DNA of 64,000 nt from Neobacillus cucumis (GCF_023715505.1 NZ_JAMBOH010000010.1:145478-209477); one strand, 5' to 3'. Shown: positions 18,578 to 28,146, counted from the first letter of the stretch. Program-made: numbers and translations. The notes: generated by a model from the letters alone, not told the origin.

Positions 18578-19999
18578 ATGACTAGAGGAATGGAAGCGAT
18601 TCCACACGACTGGCATGAACAGATTATCAATCTATTAGCGGAAAGAATCGTCGTGACCGACCGTGAAGGAACGATTATCTATATTAATGAAGCCTATTGT
18701 GAGTTTTTAGGAACAACTATTGAAGAAGCGATCAACCGCCCTGTTCAGGATGTGATTGAAAATTCAAGAATGCATATTGTCGCTAAAACAGGTAAAAAAG
18801 AGCTGGCCGCCCTGCATCCCATTAATGGAAGTGAAATGATCGCAAACCGGTACCCTCTTTTCGTCGATGGGAAACTTGTAGGGGCCCTTGGGACTGTTAT
18901 GTTCCGCAGTCCAGAAGAATGGCGGATGTATAAAACTAAGATTCAGCATTTAGTGGAGGAATTAAAATATTATAAAACTAAAGTAGAAAAAGAATTAAAG
19001 AGTAAATACTTTTTTCAGGATTTAATTGGCAGCAGTGAGCCCTTCCTCGCGGCAAAAAATTTGGCGGAGCGAATTTCAGCCAGCAACTCCTCTGTCCTTT
19101 TAATAGGGGAATCCGGTACAGGAAAGGAATTGTTTGCCCATGCCATTCACAACCACAGCCTGCGTTCCTCCTTGCCGTTTGTGGCAATTAACTGTGCTTC
19201 CATACCTGAACATCTCCTAGAATCAGAACTATTTGGCTATGATGATGGTGCTTTTACAGGAGCGAAAAAGGGAGGGAAAAAAGGGCAGTTTGAAATGGCA
19301 CATAATGGTACACTTTTTCTAGATGAAATCGGCGATATGCCACTTTCGATGCAAAGTAAGCTGCTTAGAGTTCTGCAGGAAAAAGAAGTCCAGCGGGTTG
19401 GCGGGCAAAAATCCATTCCTGTCGATGTTCGTATCATTGCCGCTACACATCGCGATCTAGAAAAAATGGTGGACGATGGTGAGTTTCGCCGGGATTTATA
19501 TTATCGCTTAAATGTAATAAAAATTGAAATCCCCCCTTTGAATAATAGGAAAGCTGATATAAAGTTAATATCGATGAGTCTGTTAAAAAAGCTGGAACGG
19601 AAGTTTTTTCGAACAGGAATTGAAATTTCAAAAGAAGTGGAACAAAGATTAATGGAGCATTCTTGGCCTGGAAACATTCGTGAACTCGAAAATGTGCTGG
19701 AGCGGGCCATAAATGTCCTTGATGGACAAACCATAGAAGTATTCCATCTTCCATTATATTTACGCGAACTAGAATTGCAGAGTTCTAGCCAAGTTGATAG
19801 TCCCGTTACCAACATAAAACCTGTTGAAAAATTGTCTTCGTCAATTATCCCGTTAAAGGAAAGACTGGCTCAAGTGGAAAAAGAAGCAATTTTAAATGCG
19901 CTGACTGAGACAAATGGAAATAAACAGGAAGCAGCAAGATTGTTGAAAATAGGCAAAACGAGATTTTACGAGAAATGTAAGTTATATGATATAAAATAG
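18578..19999 (+). CDS. Sigma-54-dependent activator with PAS sensor domain
   Basis: A 473-residue enhancer-binding protein. A PAS domain occupies ~10-115 ([23 protein letters not shown]). The AAA+ domain has Walker A GESGTGKE at 177-184, the sigma-54-contacting GAFTGA at 224-229, and Walker B with Asp249 and Glu250 (LFLDEIGD). The C-terminal Fis-type helix-turn-helix is at ~446-473 ([21 protein letters not shown]). It should remodel sigma-54 polymerase at the two -24/-12 promoters upstream. The PAS domain, rather than a receiver, suggests direct sensing of a small molecule, perhaps a ketone body or its CoA ester; that is inferred. Start chosen for AAGGGTG upstream. Confidence 0.93.
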   Translation: MTRGMEAIPHDWHEQIINLLAERIVVTDREGTIIYINEAYCEFLGTTIEEAINRPVQDVIENSRMHIVAKTGKKELAALHPINGSEMIANRYPLFVDGKLVGALGTVMFRSPEEWRMYKTKIQHLVEELKYYKTKVEKELKSKYFFQDLIGSSEPFLAAKNLAERISASNSSVLLIGESGTGKELFAHAIHNHSLRSSLPFVAINCASIPEHLLESELFGYDDGAFTGAKKGGKKGQFEMAHNGTLFLDEIGDMPLSMQSKLLRVLQEKEVQRVGGQKSIPVDVRIIAATHRDLEKMVDDGEFRRDLYYRLNVIKIEIPPLNNRKADIKLISMSLLKKLERKFFRTGIEISKEVEQRLMEHSWPGNIRELENVLERAINVLDGQTIEVFHLPLYLRELELQSSSQVDSPVTNIKPVEKLSSSIIPLKERLAQVEKEAILNALTETNGNKQEAARLLKIGKTRFYEKCKLYDIK

Positions 20000-20129
20000 A
20001 TTCTCTATCTTATACAAAAATTAGGATGATCGTCCTGCAATAAATTGCATCTTGCATATAGAAACAGTACTAACTCTGTTTAAGATAAGAGAGATAGTGT
20101 AAATTTGACAAAGTTTGGGTGGGAGTACG

Positions 20130-21755
20130 TTGGTTCTTTTAGACTACATTATTAATCTCTCCATTTTTTCTCTATTGGTCAGTACCCCGTTAGTCATTGG
20201 TTCATTTATTAATCATAAGCCCATAAGAAATTGGCGTTATTGGGTTGGGGTTTATGCCGGAATCGTATCTGTTGTCTTAATCAAGCTATCCTTTCAGCAG
20301 CAAGGCTATTCTTATGATATTCGCTATGCACCAGTCATTTTGACATTTGTCTACTTCGGCCCGTTGCCAGGAATCATTACAGGTATTTTTGCATTAGTGA
20401 CGAGATTACTTGAAAGTGGTCAATGGACCACAGCCATTGTCGGCTGGACGGCTATTATTATTACTTTATCTATTTTTCACGTTGTAACAAAACGACTTTC
20501 CTATGTGAAAAGAAGCGTTTTATTTTACGCTGCATATGTCGCAGTTTATATCATCATTGTACCGGTCATATTTCATGTATTTAGCGATAAACCCTTATTT
20601 CATATTCAGTATTTATTGTTTGTGATGCTGGGTGTAATTATTGGCGTATTACTGATAGAATCCCATGAGAAACTGGTCCGGTTAAACCGCGGTTTGTCAG
20701 ACATGTACAGACTAGTGGAAGCAAGTGAAGCAAAATACCGATTAATTGCCGAAAACACGTCAGACCTTATTATGTTGATGAATAAAGAACACGCTATTAG
20801 TTATCTTTCCCCTTCTCATGAACTTGTATTAGGCTATCCATGCTCTGAATTAGAGGAACATAGATGTTTCATGTTACTTCATCCTGATGATAAACCGATG
20901 TTCCTAGATGCAATTAAGGGAATGTTTGAATATAGCGAACTCCAATCGGTGGAAATTCGATTAAAACATAAAGATGGACACTGGATAGAATTTGAGTCTA
21001 AGTGTATGCCTGTTAAGGGTGAAGAAGATACTGTTGAAAATATTGTCATTATCAGCCGGGATATATCAGAACGAAAAAAATCTGAGGAAGTTCTCTTACA
21101 GTCGGAAAAGCTATCGATTGTCGGGGAGCTGGCTGCAGGTGTTGCTCATGAGATCCGGAATCCATTGACAACAATCAAAGGTTTTGTTCAGTTATATAAA
21201 GCAGAAAATAGTTCGATTGTATATAATGATTTGCTTTTAAGTGAATTAGAGCGGATTGAATCGATCACAAGTGAACTTCTCTCTCTTGGAAAACCGCAAG
21301 CCGTTCAGTTAGATCAAGTAAATCTAGGGGACTTACTTGTAAATACAGTCGAGTTACTTTCTCCGCAGGCACATATGAACAATATTAAGTTTGACTTAAA
21401 GCTTGAGGGGGGCCCTTTTATTATTAAAGGGGAAAAGAATCAACTAAAACAGGTTTTCCTAAACGTAATAAAGAATGGGATTGAAGCAATGCCCATTGGC
21501 GGTGATATTCAAATTCAAATGGGCAAAGACGGAGCAAATAATTGCGTGATTTGGATTCAAGACCACGGACTGGGTATCCCTGAGGAGCTGCTTCCTCGTT
21601 TAGGCGAGCCGTTCTACAGCCTAAAAGAAAAAGGTACAGGTCTTGGTGTCATGATCTGCCGCAAGATACTGAAACAACACAATGGAAGTATTACTTACAA
21701 AAGCAAACTAAACGAAGGAACCAAAGTAGAAATTAAACTACCACTAGTAAGTTGA
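20130..21755 (+). CDS. Membrane PAS-domain sensor histidine kinase, sporulation-kinase type
   Basis: A ~541-residue kinase. Residues ~1-185 form five or six membrane helices resembling the 5TMR_LYT sensor fold. A PAS domain follows (~200-310, YRLIAENTSDLIMLMNKE). Then a HisKA domain with phospho-His340 in AAGVAHEIRNPLTTIKGFVQL, and an ATPase domain (NVIKNGIEAMP, DHGLGIPEE, GTGLGVMICRKI). The HisKA sequence is of the KinA-KinE sporulation/biofilm kinase type, which feed Spo0F; no regulator is adjacent, consistent with such an orphan kinase. TTG at 20130 has GGTGGGAG just upstream; TTG at 20115 is an alternative without a site. Confidence 0.85.
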   Translation: MVLLDYIINLSIFSLLVSTPLVIGSFINHKPIRNWRYWVGVYAGIVSVVLIKLSFQQQGYSYDIRYAPVILTFVYFGPLPGIITGIFALVTRLLESGQWTTAIVGWTAIIITLSIFHVVTKRLSYVKRSVLFYAAYVAVYIIIVPVIFHVFSDKPLFHIQYLLFVMLGVIIGVLLIESHEKLVRLNRGLSDMYRLVEASEAKYRLIAENTSDLIMLMNKEHAISYLSPSHELVLGYPCSELEEHRCFMLLHPDDKPMFLDAIKGMFEYSELQSVEIRLKHKDGHWIEFESKCMPVKGEEDTVENIVIISRDISERKKSEEVLLQSEKLSIVGELAAGVAHEIRNPLTTIKGFVQLYKAENSSIVYNDLLLSELERIESITSELLSLGKPQAVQLDQVNLGDLLVNTVELLSPQAHMNNIKFDLKLEGGPFIIKGEKNQLKQVFLNVIKNGIEAMPIGGDIQIQMGKDGANNCVIWIQDHGLGIPEELLPRLGEPFYSLKEKGTGLGVMICRKILKQHNGSITYKSKLNEGTKVEIKLPLVS

Positions 21756-21767
21756 TAATAGTTAAAT

Positions 21768-21824
21768 GGGTGACAGGCACCACCCGTGGACAATGTCCAC
21801 GGGCGGTGCCTGTCACCTTTTTTT
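21768..21824 (+). terminator. Terminator made from the GGTG-N5-CACC repeat (upstream of tcyP)
   Basis: GGTGACAGGCACC at 21769-21781 and its inverse at 21805-21817 extend through CCCGTGGAC/GTCCACGGG into a long perfect stem followed by seven Ts. It terminates the kinase gene and is one of several copies of this 13-mer in the window. Confidence 0.92.
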
Positions 21825-21906
21825 ATGTTTGCAAGTTAAAAACTTTTGTTATATTTGAAGGCTTTGAGGGTGGTATATAATGACCAACTTGGCATATTTA
21901 TTTACT

Positions 21907-21920
21907 ATCAAACGTTTGAT
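21907..21920 (+). promoter_or_regulatory. ATCAAACGTTTGAT palindrome upstream of tcyP
   Basis: A perfect 14-bp palindrome ~93 bases before the tcyP start, downstream of a TATAAT at 21876. It shares the ATCAAACGTTT core with the sites before lemA and at 28912. The binding protein is unknown. Confidence 0.5.
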
Positions 21921-22012
21921 GAATGGTAACAGCAGTTGGTTCAGATGAATATAATTCCGAGTTGACTGATAGGAAAATTGAATTTTCTATAAGGAAACAG
22001 GGGAGGAATACG

Positions 22013-23395
22013 ATGAATACCGTTCTGATCATTGTAAATATCGCTGTTTTACTATTGCTTATGTTTGGTTTATTTATGATGCAAAAAAGGCATGTGTCAT
22101 TTTCTAAACGAGTCTTCACGGCTTTGGGTTTAGGTATTATTTTTGGTTATCTCATTCATTTGATTTATGGTAGTACACACGAAGTGACCACCACATCCAT
22201 TGATTGGTTTAACATTGTGGGGATCGGATATATAAAACTACTCCAAATGGTTGTGATGCCGCTTGTCTTTATTTCAATCGTTGGGGCGTTCACAAAGCTC
22301 AAATTGACTAAGAATATTGGGAAGATCAGTTTCCTTGTCATTGGTATCTTGCTTGGGACAACAGCTATCTCTGCAGCGATTGGGATTGGCTCGGCATTAG
22401 GCTTTGGTCTCGATGGCATCCAGCTTACTCAAGGAGATGCCGAAAAGGCACGAAATGATCAATTAGCAGAAAGGGCTGCAGGAATTGAAAATATGACCCT
22501 GCCCCAGCAAATCATTGAATTAGTCCCAAGTAATCCATTTCAGGATTTAACAGGTGCGAGAGCAACTTCCACGATTGCGGTTGTCATCTTTGCTGCTTTT
22601 ATTGGGATTGCCTACCTTGGGGTTAAACGAAAGGACCCGGGACCTGCCGAGTTTTTTGCTAAAATCATTGACACTCTCTACTCGATTATCATGAGGGTTG
22701 TCACCATCATCCTGCGCCTGACACCTTATGGGATTCTTGCGATTATCACAAAAGTGACAGCAACAAGTGATTATGAGGCAATAGTAAAACTAGGAAAGTT
22801 TGTGGTAGCCTCCTATGTGGCATTGATCATCATGTTCCTTGTGCATCTGCTCTTCTTGTCGTTGGCAAAATTGAATCCGTTCAGATATGTGACGAAAGGA
22901 CTTCCAACCTTAACCTTTGCGTTCACTTCACGTACAAGTGCAGGAACATTGCCAATGACCATTAAAACCCAAACTAAGGATCTAGGGGTTTCAGAGGGAA
23001 TCGCCAATTTTGCTGGGTCATTTGGTTTAACAATCGGCCAGAATGGCTGTGCAGGAATTTATCCAGCGATGTTAGCGGTGATGGTGGCTCCAAGTGCCGG
23101 GATTGACCCGACAAGCCTATCCTTTATTGTGACACTTATTCTGGTTGTAGCTATTAGCTCATTTGGCGTTGCCGGAGTTGGCGGAGGGGCCACGTTTGCC
23201 GCCCTAATTGTCTTATCGGTCAAGAACCTTCCAATTGCAATCGTCGGCCTGCTCATTTCAGTTGAGCCCCTGATTGACATGGGACGGACAGCGTTAAACG
23301 TTAGTGGGGCGATGACAGCAGGAGTCCTCACAAGCAAAGCAACAGGAGAATTCGACGAGGAGACCTATGCACAACCCAATATCGCAGAAGCCTAA
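22013..23395 (+). CDS. tcyP: L-cystine uptake symporter
   Basis: A 460-residue dicarboxylate/amino acid:cation symporter (DAACS) family protein that matches B. subtilis TcyP closely (MQKKHVSF-like start, FTALGLGIIFGY, LLQMVVMPLVFISIVGAFTKLKLT, PSNPFQDLTGARATSTIAVVIFAAFIGIAYLGVK). About eight membrane helices plus two re-entrant loops are expected; the ligand regions FTSRTSAGTLPMT and GQNGCAGIYPAML are intact. The start at 22013 is chosen because GGGAGGAAT lies upstream and the TcyP family begins at this methionine; the in-frame extension to 21923 has no site. It is bracketed by two terminators built from the same 13-mer repeat. Confidence 0.92.
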   Translation: MNTVLIIVNIAVLLLLMFGLFMMQKRHVSFSKRVFTALGLGIIFGYLIHLIYGSTHEVTTTSIDWFNIVGIGYIKLLQMVVMPLVFISIVGAFTKLKLTKNIGKISFLVIGILLGTTAISAAIGIGSALGFGLDGIQLTQGDAEKARNDQLAERAAGIENMTLPQQIIELVPSNPFQDLTGARATSTIAVVIFAAFIGIAYLGVKRKDPGPAEFFAKIIDTLYSIIMRVVTIILRLTPYGILAIITKVTATSDYEAIVKLGKFVVASYVALIIMFLVHLLFLSLAKLNPFRYVTKGLPTLTFAFTSRTSAGTLPMTIKTQTKDLGVSEGIANFAGSFGLTIGQNGCAGIYPAMLAVMVAPSAGIDPTSLSFIVTLILVVAISSFGVAGVGGGATFAALIVLSVKNLPIAIVGLLISVEPLIDMGRTALNVSGAMTAGVLTSKATGEFDEETYAQPNIAEA

Positions 23396-23399
23396 AAAT

Positions 23400-23449
23400 A
23401 GTGACAGGCACCGCGCGTTGTCCCTTCGCGGTGCCTGTCACCTTTTTTA
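23400..23449 (+). terminator. Terminator made from the GGTG-N5-CACC repeat (after tcyP)
   Basis: GTGACAGGCACCGCG pairs with CGCGGTGCCTGTCAC around a short loop, followed by six Ts. It is also positioned to stop the convergent minus-strand glycosyltransferase operon. Confidence 0.92.
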
Positions 23450-23463
23450 ATGTTTGCACTTAT

Positions 23464-24606
23464 TTAAGCGTATATTTGTTGTTCACGTTCTTGGATAACA
23501 TCCGTGTAATGGCAGATGAGGTTATTTAATATATGATTCCAGCTCTGGGTTAGAGCATAGTTTCTGCCAGAGAGCCCCATTTTTTGCCGTAGCAATTCAT
23601 TTGTTAATAGCTGCATTATGGCTGCCGAAAAATCCTGCACATTACTAGGGTTACACAAGAGTCCGGTTACCCCCGGCTTAATAATATTCTGCACACCACC
23701 CGATTTAGCACCTATCACTGGTGTTCCGCTAGCAAGTGATTCCAACACCACATTTCCAAAGGTTTCGGAGGCTGAAGGGAAAACAAATAAGTCAGATGCC
23801 GCATAGACTTCTGCCAAACGCTCCCCATCTAAATATCCTGTAAACGTCATATTGCCCGGTGCTTGGGTTTCAAGTTCCTCCCGCAGTGGACCGTCGCCAA
23901 TGATTAGCCAATGAATTCTTTGATTAATGTCTGATGGAATAGACTTTGCTGCAGCTAAGAGGGTAGATAAATCCTTCTCAGGTGCTAATCGGCCAACATA
24001 CGTCAATATAAAGGAATCTTGCAGGCTGTAACGGTTTATAACGGATTTCTTATCATAATAAGGATGAAACAGCTGGCAATCCACACCTCTCGGCCAAAGC
24101 TCAAGATTGGTAAAACCATGCTGCTTTAATAGTTGGAATGTTGCTGAAGAGGGGACGAAGATCTTTTTACAGGTTTGATAGAACCAGTGCATATAATTCC
24201 AATGTAGTTTCGATAGAAATGGAAGGCTATAACTCTGTAAATAATCGTCAAAATTGGTATGGTACGAGCCAACAAGTGGGATATTTAGTTTTTTTGAAAA
24301 ATATACTCCACAAAGGCCGATGTTAAACGGGGTGGCTACATGAATTAGATCAGGTGAGAAGTTTAGGAGTTCCGACTTCATTTGAGAAAGGTTTGGAAAA
24401 GCTAACCGGCATTCAGGATACATGAAAAAGGAAAGGCTCTTAGAGCGGTGAATATGGCAAGAAGCATGTTCCTCTGTAGGAGAGGCGGGTGCAAATAGTT
24501 TAAAGGTAATGTTTTGGTTCTCTAAGAAGTTAGTCAATCTTTTCAGCGTTCGGGCAACACCGTTTATCTCAGGATAAAAAGTATCAGTGAAAATGGCAAT
24601 TCTCAT
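23464..24606 (-). CDS. GT4-family glycosyltransferase, possibly glycolipid-forming
   Basis: A 380-residue GT-B glycosyltransferase. The N-terminal domain starts IFTDTFYPEINGVARTLKRL, a pattern shared by GT4 enzymes that glycosylate diacylglycerol or polyprenyl lipids. The nucleotide-binding domain has YVGRLAPEKDLSTLL, IIGDGPLREELE, FPSASETFGNVVLESLASGTPVIG and the E-x7-E motif. No TM segment is seen, so it probably works at the membrane surface. It is the last gene of a minus-strand trio with UDP-glucose dehydrogenase and a PAP2 phosphatase, suggesting UDP-glucuronate as donor; acceptor is inferred only. AGGAGGGA precedes the ATG. Confidence 0.82.
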   Translation of the reverse strand: MRIAIFTDTFYPEINGVARTLKRLTNFLENQNITFKLFAPASPTEEHASCHIHRSKSLSFFMYPECRLAFPNLSQMKSELLNFSPDLIHVATPFNIGLCGVYFSKKLNIPLVGSYHTNFDDYLQSYSLPFLSKLHWNYMHWFYQTCKKIFVPSSATFQLLKQHGFTNLELWPRGVDCQLFHPYYDKKSVINRYSLQDSFILTYVGRLAPEKDLSTLLAAAKSIPSDINQRIHWLIIGDGPLREELETQAPGNMTFTGYLDGERLAEVYAASDLFVFPSASETFGNVVLESLASGTPVIGAKSGGVQNIIKPGVTGLLCNPSNVQDFSAAIMQLLTNELLRQKMGLSGRNYALTQSWNHILNNLICHYTDVIQEREQQIYA

Positions 24607-24630
24607 ATCATCCCTCCTAACATTCCTATC

Positions 24631-25161
24631 TTACAAACATAACAAACAAAAACAAATAACTCCGGTGAGGGTGCCAAGCATGCCGCCAGCAAGGATATCA
24701 GAAGGATAGTGAAGTCCTAAATAAATTCTAGATATCCCTACACACGTTCCTAAAGGAATTAGTACAAATGCAAGTTGCGGTATGGATAAAATATAAGGGG
24801 TTACCACGGAAAAAATGGCCGTTGTATGCCCTGATGGGAAGGAATGATCCTGTAAAGGATTAGTCGGAAACTTGGTACTTTCTATCATCAAATATGGTCT
24901 TTTTCGTGGAAACAGCTGTTTGATGACATGGACTGGGATATGGCTTGCCGATAATGCAAGTGCGCTGCTAATAGCCGTTAATCTAGGTTCACCTGTAGAG
25001 ATTATGATAAGAAGAAAGGAAGCTGCGATGGTGATATCTGCCCCTCCAAACTGTGTAATAATTCGGAAGAATAGATTTAACAGCTTTTTATCGTAATGTC
25101 GATTTACTCGTTGTAATAAGCGGCATTCAAATCCATAAACTGCATGGATTATCTTCATCAT
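24631..25161 (-). CDS. PAP2-family lipid phosphatase
   Basis: A 176-residue membrane phosphatase of the PAP2 superfamily. The three catalytic motifs are complete: KQLFPRKRP, PSGH (in SFPSGHTTAIFS), and SRIYLGLHYPSDILAGG. Five or six membrane helices are expected with the active site facing outward. The start at 25161 is chosen over 25179 because GGAGGGGG sits eight bases before it. It begins in the gap after the UDP-glucose dehydrogenase and precedes the glycosyltransferase, so the three form an operon. Substrates in this family include phosphatidic acid, phosphatidylglycerol phosphate and undecaprenyl diphosphate; which applies here is unknown. Confidence 0.87.
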   Translation of the reverse strand: MMKIIHAVYGFECRLLQRVNRHYDKKLLNLFFRIITQFGGADITIAASFLLIIISTGEPRLTAISSALALSASHIPVHVIKQLFPRKRPYLMIESTKFPTNPLQDHSFPSGHTTAIFSVVTPYILSIPQLAFVLIPLGTCVGISRIYLGLHYPSDILAGGMLGTLTGVICFCLLCL

Positions 25162-25183
25162 GGTCACTTCCCCCTCCATAAGG

Positions 25184-26491
25184 TTACATTGTAATGTCAG
25201 GTCTCCCTACAGATCGATACGTAATCGGATACTGTTGAACAGCCTGAAGTGAATAACAATTACGGCCATCAATAACTATTGGTTTTTTCATATGTGTTAG
25301 ATAGACCTCTAAAGGAAGATGTCTTATTTGTTCCCACTCTGTTGCAATAATGGCAAGTTCAGCGTCTGTGAGTGCTTTTCGAATATCTTGGCTATAAGTA
25401 ATCGTATCACCTAATATTCTCTGAGCATTGGGTATAGCAATGGGATCATAGGCACAAATATCGGCACCTTCCACAGACAGTTCGTTGACAAGGGTTAAAG
25501 CCGCTGACTCACGGACATCATCTGTATCTGCTTTAAACGCTAATCCAAGTAGGGCAACTTTTTTCCCTTTTAATGATCCGGTCAGCTCTTTTGCTTTTAC
25601 AATCGGAAGCGATTGTTGACGATTATTTACTTGAATGACCGCATCAAGCAGGGGGAGAGGCTGTTTCAAATGCCAGCCAAGCTGTGCAAGTGCTTTTGTA
25701 TCCTTAGGAAAACAGGCGCCGCCATAGCCAATTCCAGCTTTAAGAAAATGAGGGCCAATCCGTTTGTCCAGCCCGATTCCATATGCTACTTCCTCTATGT
25801 TCGCCCCGACATTCTCACAAATGCATGCCATCTCATTAATAAAACTAATTTTTGTTGCTAAAAAGGCATTGGAAGCATATTTAATTATTTCGGCACTTCG
25901 GATGTCCGTTTTGTAAATTGGGATCTGCAAAGGCTGGTAAAACTGTTCCATAAAGGCTGCCACTTTGGGGTCACTGGTGCCGATCACGATACGGTCTCCA
26001 TGAAAAAAATCAATAATGCCAGTACCCTCACGAAGAAATTCGGGATTAGCAACTACTTCTGCTTGAAGGTTAGGAGGTTTTCTGCTGTCAATGATTTGTT
26101 GAATGAGCTCGTTCGTACCCACTGGAACAGTACTTTTTGTGCACACAATGACATCCTGCTCAATATAGTGAGCGATGGTATGGGCAACCACATGAATGTA
26201 TTTTAGGTCTGCTGAACCGTCATGTTGTTCTGGGGTACCAACTGCAATGAAAATCAGCTCAGCTTTTGAGTATGCATCATACGGATTGATGGTGAAATTC
26301 AGCTGTTTGTTATGTAAATTTTTCACTATAAGGGACTCTAACCCAGGCTCATAGATGGGAGAACGTCCGCATTGCAGCATATCAATTTTCTCTTTTTGAA
26401 TGTCTATGCATGTCACTTCGTGTCCCAGCTCCGCTAAACAAGCACTAGTGACCAATCCTACATACCCTGCTCCAGCAACCGTAACCTTCAT
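25184..26491 (-). CDS. UDP-glucose 6-dehydrogenase
   Basis: A 435-residue UDP-glucose/GDP-mannose dehydrogenase that oxidises UDP-glucose to UDP-glucuronate with two NAD. The N-terminal Rossmann motif is GAGYVGLVTSACLAELGHEVTCID; the catalytic cysteine is in GIGYGGACFPKDTKAL; the C-terminal domain has LGLAFKADTDDVRESAA. It resembles TuaD/YwqF of B. subtilis. No tua-type teichuronic acid genes lie here. GGAGGGA precedes the ATG. It heads the trio with the phosphatase and glycosyltransferase. Confidence 0.92.
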   Translation of the reverse strand: MKVTVAGAGYVGLVTSACLAELGHEVTCIDIQKEKIDMLQCGRSPIYEPGLESLIVKNLHNKQLNFTINPYDAYSKAELIFIAVGTPEQHDGSADLKYIHVVAHTIAHYIEQDVIVCTKSTVPVGTNELIQQIIDSRKPPNLQAEVVANPEFLREGTGIIDFFHGDRIVIGTSDPKVAAFMEQFYQPLQIPIYKTDIRSAEIIKYASNAFLATKISFINEMACICENVGANIEEVAYGIGLDKRIGPHFLKAGIGYGGACFPKDTKALAQLGWHLKQPLPLLDAVIQVNNRQQSLPIVKAKELTGSLKGKKVALLGLAFKADTDDVRESAALTLVNELSVEGADICAYDPIAIPNAQRILGDTITYSQDIRKALTDAELAIIATEWEQIRHLPLEVYLTHMKKPIVIDGRNCYSLQAVQQYPITYRSVGRPDITM

Positions 26492-26749
26492 CCAATCCCT
26501 CCAATGATTTGTTTACTCTATTGTATTAGCGGATAATGGATTTTTTCTAAACCTAGTGTAAAGAGAGTGTTAAGACTGTGTTAGTTTTAGTTAATAGGCG
26601 AAAATGCATTTAAATTATAATACTTGAATCCGAGATAAATACTAGGTACACTTAAGATGTTCTAAATGAATAATTAATGAAATCGAATTAAACCCTATTA
26701 GCGTAGCAATGAACGCCATTGTTTTGTTAATGAAAGAAAAAAGGATGGG

Positions 26750-27601
26750 ATGAACATGGATCAATTTCATCAAGGGCCAAATATTTATGTCGGTGAGGTT
26801 AATATAAAAGTAAAAAATCTAGATTATTCCGTTACGTTTTATCAAAATATTATCGGTCTTCAGCTATTGGAGCAAAGTGAACGGAAGGCTGTTCTAACCG
26901 CTGACGGACAAACTCCCCTGTTAACGCTGGAAGAACCAGTGGATGTCATTCCGAAACAAGAGCACATGTCAGGGTTGTACCATTTTGCGGTATTACTTCC
27001 AACGCGTGCCGACTTAGGAGACTTTTTACGCCACTTAATCTTGACAGGGTACCCGCTAGGAGCAGCCGATCATTATGTAAGTGAGGCATTGTATCTGAAT
27101 GACCCTGATGGTAATGGGATTGAAGTTTATCGGGACCGTCCGTCTCTTGAGTGGACCTGGAAAAACGATTTGGTGGAAATGGCCACTGAAGAGTTGGATG
27201 CAGAAGGGATTCTAGCGGATGGTACGGGTGAGTGGAAGGGCCTTCCATCCGGAACAATTATGGGGCATATTCATCTCCATGTAGGTGATTTAGAAAAAGC
27301 AAAGGATTTTTATACAAAAGGAATTGGCTTTGAGGTTGTGAGTTACTACCCGCAGGCGGTATTTCTTTCGTCAGGCAAGTATCACCATCACGTCGCTATC
27401 AATACTTGGCAAGGTTCAGGGGCCCCAACACCTCCGGAAAATAGCGCTGGTTTAAATTGGTATTCCCTCGTCTTCCCTAATCATGAGGCAAGAGAGATAG
27501 TCAGGAAACAACTAGAGCAAATTGGTGCTCCTATAAGAAATGAAGGAACCTTTTACGTCACAAATGATCCTGCAGGAAACCAAATTCGCTTAGTAATTTA
27601 A
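26750..27601 (+). CDS. Catechol 2,3-dioxygenase-like VOC protein (CatE type)
   Basis: A 283-residue protein with two vicinal-oxygen-chelate modules. It resembles CatE of B. subtilis, an extradiol dioxygenase: LTADGQTPLLTLEE, GLYHFAVLLPTRADLG, HYVSEALYLNDPDGNGIEVYRDRP, MGHIHLHVGDLEKAKDFY and the closing DPAGNQIRLVI. The His of HIHLHVG, a second His in the latter half and a Glu near the end supply the metal site in the family. ATG at 26750 follows AAGGATGGG closely; ATG at 26756 is also possible. No MhqR-type operator or quinone gene neighbours were recognised, so a more general glyoxalase role cannot be excluded. Confidence 0.77.
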   Translation: MNMDQFHQGPNIYVGEVNIKVKNLDYSVTFYQNIIGLQLLEQSERKAVLTADGQTPLLTLEEPVDVIPKQEHMSGLYHFAVLLPTRADLGDFLRHLILTGYPLGAADHYVSEALYLNDPDGNGIEVYRDRPSLEWTWKNDLVEMATEELDAEGILADGTGEWKGLPSGTIMGHIHLHVGDLEKAKDFYTKGIGFEVVSYYPQAVFLSSGKYHHHVAINTWQGSGAPTPPENSAGLNWYSLVFPNHEAREIVRKQLEQIGAPIRNEGTFYVTNDPAGNQIRLVI

Positions 27602-27608
27602 AGAAAGA

Positions 27609-27650
27609 AAATATCCCGGCTCTTATAAAAGAAGGGCCGGGGATATTTTG
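27609..27650 (+). terminator. Terminator after the CatE-like gene
   Basis: AATATCCCGGCTCTT pairs with AAGGGCCGGGGATATT and is followed by TTGTAT. It also lies at the 3' side of the convergent small gene. Confidence 0.85.
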
Positions 27651-27674
27651 TATAGATTAGAATTTAACCAAACC

Positions 27675-27905
27675 TTATGAGAAAAATCCTAATGCATATT
27701 TTATGCCCTCTTCTATTTCATTGGTTTCATAGCCCTGTAAATCTTCAAGAGTGATTTCCATTTTTGTTCCCGCTAAAGAGTAGCCACTGTCTAGATTAAC
27801 ATCTAACAGGACCTCATACCCATTCGCGGTTGGGATAATTTGGATAATGTCGTAATCACGAATCGCAGTACCCGTTTCATATTCAATCGGCTCTAACTCA
27901 GACAT
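27675..27905 (-). CDS. Conserved-looking small acidic protein of unknown function
   Basis: A 76-residue, strongly acidic protein (roughly 16 Asp/Glu against three or four basic residues) with no membrane segment or known motif that I recognise. AGGAGG sits seven bases before the ATG, and the reading frame uses ordinary Bacillus codons, so it looks like a real gene. The alternating pattern in the middle (IIQIIPTANGYEVLLDVNLDS) suggests a small beta-rich fold. No function is proposed. Confidence 0.65.
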   Translation of the reverse strand: MSELEPIEYETGTAIRDYDIIQIIPTANGYEVLLDVNLDSGYSLAGTKMEITLEDLQGYETNEIEEGIKYALGFFS

Positions 27906-27986
27906 AAAACAACCTCCTATTCATCTTCAAACAAGATTATTTTCCACTAAACCAAAAAAATAATTCGGTGCATTCACTATTCAAGC

Positions 27987-28037
27987 GGTGCCTGTCACCA
28001 TTATTACTTTATTTAGAGTAATAACAGTGACAGGCAC
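27987..28037. repeat. Inverted pair of the GGTG-N5-CACC repeat
   Basis: GGTGCCTGTCACC at 27987-27999 and GTGACAGGCAC at 28027-28037 pair together with their flanks (ATTATTACT with AGTAATAA) into a ~20-bp stem with two mismatches around TTATTTAG. There is no T run, so it is not an obvious terminator for either neighbour. Confidence 0.8.
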
Positions 28038-28146
28038 TATTATTCCGTCATAGTACTTGTAAAAGGTTTTTGTTGAGAATGTGACGAATTATGAAATGGG
28101 AAGGCTATTTAGTATTAGTGTATTACTTGTAAAGGGTGTGATGGTG

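Noticed and set aside
28081..28146. N-terminal extension of the NRDE protein.
   Set aside because: The family starts Met-Cys at 28147 with a good RBS; the extension has none.
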